Shown: piece by piece, positions 43,577 through 55,278 of the stretch | Position numbering within the stretch: position 1 is the first letter of the stretch | Layout of the letters: every line of letters begins with the position of its first letter | NCBI GenBank assembly: GCA_963920705.1 | Contig: OY987232.1 | Span: 5,459,200-5,523,199 of the forward strand | Length of the DNA stretch: 64,000 nucleotides | Reading direction: 5' to 3' | Source: Odiellus spinosus | Taxonomy: Eukaryota; Arthropoda; Arachnida; Opiliones; Phalangiidae | Notes under the pieces: model-generated | The model's input: the letters and a program-made list of their open reading frames with translations, nothing else | The model's database searches: none | What the model was told of the DNA's origin: nothing | Program-made: the position numbers and the translations under genes

Positions 43577-43880
43577 CTAATCGACTTCCATCGCGCTTTC
43601 ATTAATCTTATAATGTCCATGAGCTAGTGTTGTTATTCCATCCGAAAGTATGTATCTCTTATCATCGGCAGCTGTCATCCCACACTTATTTTGTTGGATG
43701 GTATATAGATCATGGTTATAACTCTGGATTTTTGTCATTTCCACTCTCTTAATTTCCTTCTTAAAAAGGCAGTCCCGATAGTTCTTGTGGTTTAAAGCAT
43801 GTTTTACCACACTCTTACTCACACCCTTTGCCCGCTTAGACTCCACGCCTCCTTTAGCGTACGAATACAGTTTCGGTCTT
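43577..43880 (-). pseudogene. C-terminal fragment of a Maverick-type family B DNA polymerase
   Basis: The minus strand from about 43,880 reads RPKLYSYAKGG, ESKRAKGVSKSVVKHAL, NYRDCLFKKE, then MTKIQSYNHDLYTIQQNKCG and DDKRYILSDGITTLAHGHYK to a stop at 43,577. This order (K.YS, KGVKK.VV, Y..CL, M..IRS.NH, DDKRYI..DGI.TLA.GH) is that of the extreme C-terminus of protein-primed B-type polymerases in Maverick/Polinton-like elements, as I know the family. The polymerase core is absent: homology stops at 43,881, where the direct-repeat segment begins. This assignment is by recognition only. Confidence 0.55.
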
Positions 43881-45556
43881 GTACGAATGTTGCATTTTCT
43901 TCTAGGAAACAATGTTATCGAAAAACTTAACAATGTGACGGTTAAAGTGTGTTATTAAATCTTTGTTAGATGGATTTAGAGGCACTGTGTGTATTCGAAA
44001 GCCTCCCCCCCCCCAAATATTTCAGATTGAAACCAATTTTGTTTTATTAAATAATTTCAATACTTAAATCAGGGGCGTAGGAACGTTTATCAGATTGGAG
44101 GGGGCAAAATCCGCAAATGTGATAATTTTTTTGCATTTTTCCTACATAGAAATTTATTTTCAAATGCATACCTTTTTCAGATGGGAGGGGGGGGCAAATA
44201 TCATAATTTTCTTTTTACACTAAAAGGTATTTTCATTTTTCAAATACATACGTCCTAGTCCTACCCAAAAGTATTGTACAACACCAAGTATTGAAGAATT
44301 ATTTTCAAATAAATCACTAGAGTAGAGACAGCTATTCCATGGTTCAAAATAAACAGTTTATTAAATACACCTTTTCAGGAGGGCTTTCGGACGTATATTT
44401 GTTATTTTTGTATATTTTGTAATGTCAGAGTAGAAAGGGATTGAAATGGGAGTCGCTACTTGTTGAGGTTTAATTAAGCCATCGAGATATCGGAAGCAAT
44501 AATAACAAGTTGGGAAACCAAAATATAACCTCCCCGACGTTAAGGTAATCTAACCTAACCTAACCCTACCTAAAATAAAAGATGAAAAGAAATGTAGAGT
44601 ATTGGATGAGTAGAAGAAACAGCGTGCATTTCAATCATTATTCTCTATTTTACGGAGTATAAGTATTTTCCCTTAACCTCAAGGATACAGAGAATGCAAA
44701 AGAGTGCCATGCGTTACCCATAATTACATGCGGAAGGTCGTAGACTCTTTAATATACACACCAAATGAAATGTCCTGCGTTACCCATAATTATATGCGGC
44801 ATGGCGTAGATTTCTTAATAGACACACCAAATGAAATTTATTTTCTAAATAAATATGTAAAATACATGTTCTTATAATATAAATTATCATTAGAGCATAG
44901 GCTGTACTGTGTGATTATCTTTGAGATAATCCACTGATTTGATAAAGACGAAGGATTTAGTCTGGGATGGCAATGAAGACAAGGAATTAAAAAGACGAAG
45001 ATTTTGAAGCAAGTTCCTCTTAGACAAACCAAGAAATATTGTAGACTGAATGTTTCATTTACAACCCATTTTCGGTAGATGATCGGCAATTACTTCCGGT
45101 ACAGATTTCGTCTAAAATTCTTGTTTTGACGTGCTAATAGAGGACCATTACTGATATTTTCATCATGCAAGTGATCCCAGTCATTGGAAGAATCAAAGGA
45201 TTGAGCTGGTCGAGAGGTTATTTTCCAAACCGGCTGACAAGACGTTAGCTTCCACTCCTATGATAAAAAAAATATCTTGAATACTGAAATAGACTAATTT
45301 CCATACCGTTAATATTTATACTTGAATAGCTCCTTTTATGTTTAGAATAACGAGGCCGTATGAAGAACTGTTGAGCTTTTACTGACTGTAAGAATCTCAT
45401 ATGTCGAGTCCGAAAACACTCACTGCTTGCATGTTTCAATTCTTCGTAGCCAGGCCGTCTCTTTCTGGTGATAAATGAAAGCCGTGTCGCTGCTCTGTTG
45501 ACTTCAAATGGTGATGACATTCTGCGCTGGTTGATTTTCTCACTTAAGTCACTATA

Positions 45557-45615
45557 GCTTTCTTTCGTCTGGTCTCGTCTCGTCTTGTCTCGTCTCGTCT
45601 CGTCTCGTCTCGTCT
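45557..45615. repeat. (CGTCT)n microsatellite
   Basis: About ten CGTCT units with an occasional TGTCT variant; equivalents at 51,990-52,042 and 58,799-58,855. Confidence 0.85.
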
Positions 45616-47539
45616 CCTGGTCTGCTAACGAAGTTCACTCTACACGGCTACTGTTGATTATGAAAATAATCGGAAATGTTTCTTGGTTTTATAGTGGAGA
45701 AATCTGAAGCCTATTTTTTTCCGACATCAGATAACCATTTTTTATTCAAAACTGATGTTTTTTTAAACACGGGAAACCTACTGTACTTCTGTCGAAGGGG
45801 AGTTTTCACGACTATAATTTTTCTTAAGAGGTTTAACATTTTGTATCAATCCGCCTCAGCTTTAAATCTTATGTCGTTTCTATCTTGGATGCCCGTGTAA
45901 ACGTACCTTTATTTAGATTCTTCAATCCACCCCAAGTTTGCAGCAAGCCTTAGCCTATTCTGCCCGTTATACCTTTGCTTTTTGGACTAAATGATATATG
46001 GAAAACAGATTAGCGCGTGTTGCCAACTCAAGCTGGTATTAAACGGTCACATTTCATTAAAGAACAACAGCAACTCCCCATAAGTGTCTGGGTACACGTA
46101 ATGTTAATAATTTTGAAGGCTCTAGAGTATTTGCAGACCAAGTAACGCCAATAGGCAAAATATTATATCACATTGAACCTATATGCATTTCTTCAGTATA
46201 CCAACACAACCCTAAATAATTCTCTACTTAAAACCAAACCTAACTAGAGAAAAAAAGGAAAATAAATAAGATATAACCACATAGATTTCAAGATAAATAA
46301 TCCAGTCCATAATTCAGTATTAAAACAAAAAAATCAGAATTAAGACAACTGAAATTAGCAATCTTTGGTAATATGTAAAATAGCCCTTACACGAACAATT
46401 TAAGTAAAGCAAATTATCAAATAAACGCCAAATAAGTCAATTAATTAAAATTAAAAATATTAATCTTACCACTACCAAATAGCGGGCAGAAAACACAGAC
46501 ATCAAGATAACATTAGCAAAATAAATTTTGAACACCGGTAATCCTGAGAACTAGATTCTACAAAATCTTCTGGAATAATAAATTTATTTTAATCTAAAAA
46601 ATATAAAATCTTAAAAAAAAATATCTATACAAATAACATATTGATAAACCAATTAAAATTAGATGCGAAAAACATTTAATCTCGATATGAGATTAAATAC
46701 ACAAGGTCAAGGTTCTTCTTTTAAAACCATATCAGAATTTTGACGGTTGTAGAGTATTTGTAGACCAAGTAACGTGAAAAGGCAAAATGTTATATCAAAT
46801 TGAACCTATACATGGCTTCAGTATACAACACAAGTTGTGAAACAAACGTTATTTTACGTGACTACACACTAGCTAAAACGTCACCGAAAATAAACGACAG
46901 TAGGCATTAAAAAGCATAGTTCTACTATACTTAATTGGGATAAACATTAATTTCATGTGGGGAAAAGTGTGAAACTAAAACTAGCAGTCATTAAGAGATC
47001 CAATCACGTGATTCTTTTCCCCACTCGGTCTACATTTCACTATAGGGTGAACCATATCATATATACCAATTAAAACACAAGAAAATTCAATGTCAATCCG
47101 GTTTAAGAATGTTAGTCAACTGTAAATTGTGGTATAAATAACCTGGTTCGATCTGCGTATGCGTACACGCAACAATTTCGCGTGAAATACATTTGGAAAC
47201 GTGCGAGGCTTATAAAATAATTTGAAAACCCGTGCTAGTTATTAAAACCAATTCTTACGCCACTGTTCGAAAATTTGCCAGAAAATTACAGTATTTCCCC
47301 ATACATTAAACTGATTTTCCCAAGAATATCAGAATCGCTTTGATATTTTGCACGCGTAAAGTGGTTTCGGACTTGAAATTTAGTGGGCTACACACTGTAA
47401 AAAATAAAGGGTCGGATAAATACCTTTAAAGGTATTTCTGCTTGCCACCCCAGGCGCACCCTTTTAGGTACTTATTAATACCCTACTTTAGGGGTATTAT
47501 AAAATACCTTCTATTAAGGGTATTAATGAAGACCTTTGG

Positions 47540-47930
47540 GGTACTATTTAGCACCATATATGGTATTTATTCAGACTTCAAAAAAATACTATTGGGGTTC
47601 GAAAAAAGACCTTTTGGGTCATTAGGGGTACTAATTGGTACCATATATGGTATTTATCCAGACTTCAAAACTTCGCTTTAGGGGTACGAAATAATACCTT
47701 TTCGGACATTAGAGGTAATAATTGGCACCATATAAGGTATTTATCCAGACTTCAAAACTTCACTTTAGGGGTACGAAATAATACCTTTTCGGCCATTAGA
47801 GGTACTAATTGGCACCATATAAGGTATTTTTCATACTTCAAAATTTCACTTTGGGGGTGTGAAGAAATACCTTTTCGGCCATTAGAGGTACTAATTGGCA
47901 CCATATAAGGTATTTTTCGGGAAAATAAAA
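47540..47930. repeat. ~95-bp tandem repeat in the CACTG element
   Basis: Four units of CACCATATAAGGTATTTATC plus ACTTCAAAACTTC, TTTAGGGGTACGAAATAATACC and ATTAGAGGTACTAATTGG-like segments (each listed here in short form). Confidence 0.7.
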
Positions 47931-48479
47931 GATACTTCTTTCATTATTTAAATAGTAGCAAACCTGGAAGATTTATTTGTACAAAATAATGGGTTATCAT
48001 ACATCACAATGATTTAAAAATCAAAATAAATCCAGATTTGTATTATGGTTTCATGCATTTGAAAAAGAGGTTTTAACACGAGTTGATGCACTTTGAGAAA
48101 TTGGTTTTTCACGAGGTTACAAGTTTGTTAACTTTAATTTTAGTACAAAGTTATGGGTTTGAAAAGAGGTTTTTAACAAGTTTATGATTTTGGTTTTTAA
48201 AAGAAGTTCATTAATTTGGAAAAGAAAGATTTTTATAAGACGTTTATGCATTTTGAGAAAGATGGGTTTTATGGATTTTGAGAAATGGAATTTTATCACA
48301 AATATATGAATACGTTAGTTTTAATCACAAATTTATGGATTTAGTATTTACCACAAAGATGGGTTTCAAAAAGGCCTTTTACAACAAACTTATTTTTAAA
48401 TACTAATAATGAGTCATTAAATACTAATAATGAGTCTTTATTTACTAATAATAAACCATTAAATACTAATTGTGAATAA

Positions 48480-48765
48480 TGATTTATATAAAATTACTAT
48501 GAATTATTTATTACTAAATATGAATTAAATATTACTAAATATGAATTAAATATTACTAATTATGAATTAAATATTACTAATTATGAATTAAATATTACTA
48601 ATTATGAATTAAATATTACTAATTATGAATTAAATATTACTAATTATGAATTAAATATTACTAATTATGAATTATTAATTATTTAATACGAATTATTAAT
48701 TATTTAATACGAATTATTAATTATTTAATACGAATTATTAATTATTTAATACGAATTATTAATAA
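48480..48765. repeat. Two adjacent 21-bp AT-rich arrays (copy 1)
   Basis: First array: about eight units of TACTAATTATGAATTAAATAT type. Second array: four units of AATTATTAATTATTTAATAC plus G. The second array is much longer in copy 2 (61,893-62,700). Confidence 0.9.
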
Positions 48766-49412
48766 GAGAAATTAATCCAGTAATTATTAAATTCTGATCT
48801 AGTATTAATAATAAATGAAAAATCCATTTTAATTATAATTGGTCTAATCATAGTTAATTTGATTCTATCATCAATAAATTTCAATCAGTCATAAAGCTTT
48901 AAATAAATTTAATCACTTTTATTGGTAAAATTGTGATTAATTTTAATTTAGATTAGGATTAGCTTCATCGATTAGATTTATTTTTGATTATATTTAAATT
49001 ATAATTATTAAAATGGAATTAAGCGTTTAAACTGTGTTAATCGATTATATCATAATTAAATTAATCTTCTTCATCATTGTTCGATTGTCACGTGAATCAA
49101 AATATTCTGTCTAAAATTCTGTTCGCCAAAGCATTTTCTACCGCTGGCAGCCAGTGTCAGTTAAAATTTCAAACCAGTGGGGTTATTTTTTCATGGTGAT
49201 TTTCAGTCAACACTTTCTACCCCATCCTCCCTTTGCGGTAAGCCTGATAAAGAAAAATTCTTCACTCCACTGCTCTGTATAATACAACAACGGTTGTTAA
49301 AAGCCTCCTCCATTCGATCCTTGCTTTTACGTGTCGGAACCACAGGTCGGTTCTTGCCCTGTAGTTGGATTAGACCAACACTTCTGTTCTGCCGTTAATA
49401 GTCTCATGTGTA

Positions 49413-49480
49413 GGCCTTGGTAGCTCAGTTGGTTAGAGTGTGGGACAGTTACTGAACGACCCTGAGGTGTGTCTTATGTT
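49413..49480 (+). tRNA. tRNA-like relic (SINE head or tRNA pseudogene)
   Basis: GGCCTTGGTAGCTCAGTTGG followed by TTAGAGTGTGGG gives a good D-arm and A-box, but the B-box position lacks GGTTCGA and the acceptor stem does not close. It is most likely the head of a tRNA-derived SINE or a tRNA pseudogene, not a functional tRNA. Confidence 0.3.
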
Positions 49481-50619
49481 GTCATATCAGGATTCCTGTT
49501 TATCCACTTAAATCATGTTTAAACCGTACCTAATGGTTGTTAAAAACCTTCTCCATACCATGTTATTCTATCTTTTAGGACAGTGATCGGCAGAATAAAC
49601 TTTCCCTTTTCTGTTATATCAGAATCACATTCAGTTTGTTCCTGAAAAAATAAGAGTCCTTCACTCCTTCTTCAAGTTGAAATAACTAGCAAAGGCTTAA
49701 GCTTGATAGGATTATGCTAAGCAGCTAACATACTCCTGAAGGAATTATTGCATATGTTCGAAACTTGAAATTTGGAAAATCATGAAGATTTATAACATAT
49801 ATAAATTAATAGATATGCCTACCTTTCAATCTGCGTTTCAGCAACCTTCGATTTCAAAGAGTTAAATACAAGTTAAGCTTGCGCCTAAATTGATGGCTCG
49901 GTCGCGTCTCTACTACGAAGAAAACAGAGAGAATACTTAAACGAAGGAGGTGAAAGAGACTGCCCGTTTTCCCGTTCTAACGCGCTTACCGCTTATTGTG
50001 CGCTAGGTACAAGCTTCCATACTCGTTTGTTACTCACTCAGAGATAGATATCACCTCCGCCAAAAAGTGACGCGGCACCAAGCGTTATTCTCTCGTCAAG
50101 GTTGCTAGAGATATTTCGCTGGGTTCTAGTCTCCCGAGCGTTAACATTTGAATCCACAAAAATACAATTTAAACCTTGGGGCGCTTGTTTTAGTTTACCT
50201 TCTATTAATGACATTAGATATTTTACTTTTCTCCAATTAAGATCCCAATAAAACATTAATATCAACAATATGTATAATAAGACTTACAATGATTTTGGAA
50301 TAAAATTTCCAGCGTAGTTTTCATTTCGCGGGGTTTCCGATTGTTAAGCCTAATTTGACAAAAGTAGGCTTAGGAAAAAAATTTCACGAGCTTGGTTCGA
50401 TAATACCTTTTGGGGTTTTAAAAAAGACCTTATTTACTCATTAAATACCCTTCGGAAGTCGAAAATACCCTAATGGTATTGAAAAGAACCCTTAAAAATT
50501 CTTAGGGTGTGTTTAAGCGCCATCGGTAGTACTAATAAATACCTTAAGGTGTTTTTCCATTAAAAGTACCTTTTAAGGCGTTTAAAACGACCCCAAAAAT
50601 ACCTTCATTTTTTACAGTG

Positions 50620-51639
50620 CACATACTCGCGTGCTGATGAACTCGATTTTACGCAAGTCACAAATACACATATGTTCCTTTGCTTAAATGACGTTATTAT
50701 GCTTTAAAGGTGTGCAAAATTGAAGCTTAGCTTGTTTACACGCACTTATTTACTTTAGACATTCGGAGAAATTGAAAAAAAAATTAGAACTCTAACGTTT
50801 TGGCCATTTAGATCTACCAAACATACCAGCACGCGTTCTTCGTAAATCTATTTATATCTTTACGCTGATGACGTGAATGCACCAATTAATATCCTTAAGA
50901 GAGCGCATTAGACGCGATAGATGCAAGGAAGTCGCCTAGACATTAATGGCGTTTTGCGCGAGAAATTGCAAATATTAATGAAGAATTTACTTCAAATTCG
51001 CAAATATAGCAAACACGCGAGCAATTGAAAAAATGAAATTGAAAGCGCGTGCTAGAAACTTGTTCTTATAACAAAGTCCCAATACATTGTTTCCAGCTTG
51101 GCTAGGAAGTAAGTTTATCCCGGTACATAAAGCTAATTCTCTCAATATTCAGCCGAAAAGAAAAAAATAATACTAGAAGTCTGTTGCAGACTTCCAGTCC
51201 CTGTACTCGGCCGGTTATTCTATTAAATACAAGTTTGTGGCAGGTTATTCAACATGCAGACCTCAATTATCATGTCTCCTATCCTACGTGGTAATAGTTG
51301 GTTTGTTATTCAATGGCGAATTATTAAATATTGGGTTTAAAGCACATTCCAGTCACGGAACTCAAGTACATGAAAATCAAAGTAGGTAATGGAGAAGTTT
51401 AAGTTAGATATACGGGTACATTCGCTCCTAAAGTCAAGTGCAAATCACCCATAAGACCTTACATTATATGAGGCTTTTACGCAGGCCTTAAGGTTATGTA
51501 CAAGTACATAACATAAGTTCGATCCCAGCTTTTTCTCTGACGGCCGAAATAGTATTTCACGCTTTTATATATGCGATATACAAAATAAAAAAAACACCTA
51601 CACATTTTAATAACTGAGGCTAAGCTAAAAAATTAAATC
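50620..51639. other. No recognisable gene
   Basis: AT-rich sequence. A perfect small hairpin (GAAGTCTG, TTG, CAGACTTC) lies at 51,176-51,194. No gene seen. Confidence 0.45.
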
Positions 51640-52480
51640 AATCAATTAAAATAGATAAAAAACAAGACTACTTCCAGGTTATTTTCCAAACCGGCTATGA
51701 TAAAAAAAATCTTAAAGACTGAAAGTAGACTAATTCCCATACCGTTAGTATTTATACTTGAATAGCTCCTTTTATGTTTAGAATAACGAGGCCGTATTAA
51801 GAACTGTTGAGCTTTTACTGACTGTATCTCATATGTCGAGTCCGAAAACACTATCTGCTTGCATGTTTCCATTCTTCGTAGCCAGGCCGTCTCTATCTGG
51901 TGATAAATGAAAGCCGTGTCGCTGCTCTGTTGACTTCAAATGGTGATGATATACTGCACTGGCTGATTTTCTCACTTAAGTCATTATAGCTCTCTTTCGT
52001 CTGGTCTCGTCTCGTCTCGTCTTGTCTTGTCTTGTCTTGTCTCCTGGTCTGCTAACGAAGTTCACTGTACATGGCTTCTTTTGATTATGAAAATAATCGG
52101 AAGTGTTTCATGGTTTTATAGTGGAGAAAACTAAAGCCTATTTTTTTTTCCAACATCAGATGTCCATTTTTTATTCAAAATTGTTGTTTTTTAAACACGG
52201 GAAACCTACTCTACTTCTGTCCAAGGGGAGTTTTCACGACTATAATTTTTTTTTAATTATAACATTTTGTATCAATCCGCCTCAGCTTTAAATCTTATGC
52301 CGTTTCTATCTTGATGCCCGTGTAAACGTAACTTTTTTTACATTCTTCAATCCACCCCAAGTTTGCAGTAAGCCTTAGCCTATACTGCCCGTTATACCAT
52401 TGCTTTTTGGACTAAATGATATATGCAAAACAGCTTAGCGTGTCGTGCCAACTCAAGCTGGTTATCAAACGGTCAAATTT
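51640..52480. repeat. Third, diverged partial copy of the duplicated segment
   Basis: Matches about 45,215-46,060 (and 58,450-59,290) in the same orientation with visibly more substitutions and indels than those two show to each other. It includes the CGTCT array, the TATGAAAATAATCGGAA word and the CAAGCTGG end. It shows that the segment contains an older repeat family. Confidence 0.8.
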
Positions 52481-52799
52481 CTTTAATTTTTTGGACAATT
52501 TCTTAAATAACTTCTAAACTATCTCGAATTTTAAATTGATTTTTCAGCTACATTATTAATTAGATTAAGTTGAACCATTTTGATATTTTTAATTATAATA
52601 TAAATTAATATTGCATTTCATTTACCTAAACGATATCACACCATAAGGCTCATTTGCATTCACTTTATAAAGGTAGTATATAAACACTTCGAAGGGCTTT
52701 GATAATCGAGCAACGTGGCCATGAAGTTGGGAGGAAAACCCCCTCCCTTCAATGTCTAGACGATTCTTGATCTCTAGGCGCTTGGTATGCAAAGCTAAT

Positions 52800-53045
52800 T
52801 TACCCATTGGTGGGGCGATGTTTGGAGAGTGGAAGGTTGATGTTGACCATATTAGTGAGGGACGCCTCGCTAGTATGGCCCGCTGAGATCGGACACTGGA
52901 GGTTGGACGTGATTATAACAGTGGGAGACGTCCCATTGCGTATAATCGCCAGCATCGAGGTTTGACCGTAAAGTGGATGGTGGAAGGTGATAATATGCAA
53001 TTTGAGACGTCCTGTTGCATATCATTGCACGACACTTGAAACTTA
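52800..53045. repeat. Three related hairpin modules (~75-85 bp)
   Basis: Three successive units share GGAAGGTTGA or GGAGGTTGGACGTGA, each followed by an inverted repeat around a GACG centre: ATATTAGTGAGGGACGCCTC with its complement, GATTATAACAGTGGGAGACG, and GATAATATGCAATTTGAGACG shortened to their first 20 bases. The stems differ in sequence between units while the fold is kept. Confidence 0.55.
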
Positions 53046-53060
53046 ATGTGGCAGCCACGC

Positions 53061-53221
53061 TTAAACGGAATTGAACGATAAGCTGGTATGATAATGTCTC
53101 TAGACGAGCTTACACAGGATATCCGCTAACACAGGAAGTGACACACAGACACACCCAGACACACATACACACGACCAGTGTAAAACCACCCCCTGAACTA
53201 AAGTTCAGTCGGGGAGGTAAA
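53061..53221. repeat. Dispersed 5' module with hairpin, second copy
   Basis: Same module as 25,811-25,993: TTAAACGGAATTGAACGATA, TCTCTAGAC, CACAGGATATCCGC, a CACACAGACACA tract and a hairpin at 53,186-53,217 followed by GTAAAAA. The copy lacks about 35 bp after TCTAGAC that the first copy has. Confidence 0.75.
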
Positions 53222-53254
53222 AATCTTTTTAACTTTTAACATAATAAAACAGCA

Positions 53255-53325
53255 ACCGTGTCTCGAGCACTACAACCTCTGAACCACAGCCCGACGGGTT
53301 ACCAAGTTGGCTATGGCGGACAATG
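53255..53325 (-). tRNA. tRNA-like relic, minus strand
   Basis: The minus strand reads GCCATAGCCAACTTGGTAAC, an A-box-like D-arm, and later GTGGTTCAGAGGTTG, a weak B-box. A clover-leaf does not close well. Probably a tRNA-derived SINE head. Confidence 0.2.
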
Positions 53326-53589
53326 TAATATTATCCTTAGAAATTATATTAATGTCCATTTGAAATCACTAAACTAAGCCTCGTGAATTAAACTTAGTTT
53401 TCTTAATATATCAACCCAAATGGTAAATAAAACTTGTAAGCAATTAAAATCCAACGCTTAAATAAACAAAATGATTCTATCAGAAGGAAAATAAGATCGT
53501 TTACGGTTTAAAAACGGCATGTTTTTTAGGAATATCCCCCAGTGGCGGCGATCGCAATAAATATGCCTGGGGGCCCGAGGCTCCAAGCA

Positions 53590-54302
53590 AAGTACACTGA
53601 AAATTGCCATTGAATGAAGCGAGACGAAATAAATAGTCCCATAATAATCAGCATGACAAATGATGGTTATGGGTAAAGCTATTTTGTGTTTTTTCGGTTT
53701 TTGACGATATCTTGGCCAAAATTATCTCGAAATTATCACCATTCTAATATATCTTTATGAATTAAAGGTCTCTCGAAGCCCTAGTAGGAGGTAATAAAAA
53801 ACAAATCACGCTTTAAGCTAATTTTTTACAAGCGTTTTAAAATTTGAAAATAATAAAAAGTTTGGCGCTTGAAAACTCGACTTTCTATGAATAAATGATA
53901 AAGATGTATGCCCGTCTCGTATTTAAAATATATGGCCCAAAACGCGATTTTTATTTTTTTTGACTTTGTTCCACAAATTTTAAAAATCTGAAAAAATTCA
54001 GGATTCAACTTTTACCCAAAATATACATTATATATTTTTTTCGGTAGTAAAAAATTAGCTTTTGAGTGCGTTTTTTTTTTTTTTATAAAGACCACCAACT
54101 AGGGCTTCGAGAGACCTTTAATTAAAAAATATTAGATTTGTTGATAATTTGGCCAAGATATCGTCAAAAGCTGAAAAAACACAAAATATTTTGGAGGGTT
54201 TTGGGCGCATCTTTTGATTTGAAAATTTACACATAACCACCATTTGTCACGATGATAATGCGACCATTTTTTTCGTCTCGATTCAAAGGCAATTTTCACC
54301 AT
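53590..54302. mobile_element. Imperfect foldback element, ~0.7 kb
   Basis: The left part (53,590-53,830) is the imperfect reverse complement of the right part (54,045-54,302): GAAAATTGCC/GGCAATTTTC, GACGATATCTTGGCC/GGCCAAGATATCGTC and AAAGGTCTCTCGAAGCCCTA/TAGGGCTTCGAGAGACCTTT. Internal sequence is AT-rich and non-coding. No target duplication was identified. Confidence 0.7.
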
Positions 54303-54654
54303 CTTATCCGGCTAGGCCGTTTGATTTCATTACAATATATATAGAATAAATCAGGAAACTATTTTTCCACGTATGTAGTTGTGATTTCACTATTTAGTGT
54401 TTAAGAGATTATAGCTATATCTGAGCGTGGGAACTCCGAGATGGGAAGGAAAATTCCCATGGAGAATGAGACGAGCTTTCACCTTGAGTCAGACCTATTT
54501 CCGTCAACTTTCTCATCGTTTTCAAGGAAAGTTTTCGTATTAGGTCTATTACGCCTATTCACATCTAATAGGACTTTTACTCTTGATCTTTTTTAATCCT
54601 TACTCCTATAGACTGGCGACCAAAGAATAAAATAAAGTTAGGGGCTTCGATAAT

Positions 54655-54775
54655 TTTCCCTGGGGGCTACGCCCCCCCCCATTATTATCCGCCTGGGGGC
54701 TACGCCCCCCCCCATTATTATCCGCCTGGGGGCTACGCCCCCCCCCCATTATTATCCGCCTGGGGGCTCTAATTC
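54655..54775. repeat. ~47-bp minisatellite with GGGGGCTACGCCCCC hairpins
   Basis: Three to four nearly identical units of CCTGGGGGCTACGCCCCCC followed by CATTATTATCCG. Each unit contains a strong GC hairpin. Confidence 0.85.
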
Positions 54776-54815
54776 TGAACTATCTTATAACATGTAAAAA
54801 ATAAAAAATACAAAA

Positions 54816-55138
54816 AATTTGCGAAAGGAACCACTTCCGCAACCCGGATCGAGAGACAAGTGACACCAATCGATTCCTTGGCCGAATTTAACTGAGGTAG
54901 GGCGGAATTAGCGCGATCGAGCCAGTATTTGCGAAGTTATTGACGATTTATAATTTTGGCATTGCTTTGGCATAGAAACCGAGAAGGAATGGACTTGGAA
55001 GGAAATCGTTGATAACTTAGCAAATACCGGCTCGAGCGCGCTAATTCCGCCTTTCCCCCCTTAAATTCGGCCATGGCATCCATTGATGACACTCGTTTCT
55101 TGATACGAGGCACGGAAGTGGTTCCTTTTGCAAATTTT
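54816..55138. mobile_element. Foldback MITE, 0.32 kb
   Basis: Arms 54,816-54,952 and 55,002-55,138 are reverse complements with mismatches: TTTGCGAAAGGAACCACTTCCG/GGAAGTGGTTCC, TTGGCCGAATTTAA/TTAAATTCGGCCA, GCGGAATTAGCGCG/CGCGCTAATTCCGC. About 50 bp separate them. No coding capacity. Confidence 0.75.
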
Positions 55139-55278
55139 GGGAGTTTTTCATAAATTTTCAGAATTAGAAATGTTTAGACATGTTTTGAAATTACGTTTTG
55201 GCGAAGGGTTTGTGGCCAATTTCTGGGTTTGAGAAGTTTATTTCGTAGCGGGGAACTCCAGCTGTACCACGAAATCCA

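Larger units (their letters stand above)
43879..49139. repeat. Direct segmental duplication, copy 1
   Basis: Nearly identical, base for base, to 57,114-63,075 at an offset of 13,235. Scattered single-base and small indel differences occur, for example in the G/C runs, in CCAG versus TAAA words near 46,300, and in the CGTCT and 21-bp arrays. The segment includes AACCTAACC words (44,548), short unrecognised frames on the minus strand (45,245-45,520), a CGTCT array and the left part of a CACTG element. I recognise no complete gene within it. Confidence 0.9.
47393..50619. mobile_element. CACTA/EnSpm-like non-autonomous transposon, 3.2 kb
   Basis: Ends are CACTGTAAAAAAT at 47,393 and ATTTTTTACAGTG at 50,619, a 13-bp or longer terminal inverted repeat. 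Both ends carry many short subterminal words AATACC/GGTATT in both orientations (47,410-47,930 and 50,400-50,600), a layout typical of CACTA elements whose transposase binds subterminal repeats. The immediate flanks share only CA. No transposase is visible inside; the small frame at 50,038-50,268 is unrecognised. Chapaev elements also begin CACTG, so the superfamily is not settled. Confidence 0.65.

Noticed and set aside
44548-44568. Telomere-like AACCTAACC stretch
   Set aside because: Only two to three units, inside a duplicated repeat; too short to be a telomeric insertion.
49413-49480. Functional tRNA gene
   Set aside because: A-box is good, but the B-box and acceptor stem are missing.
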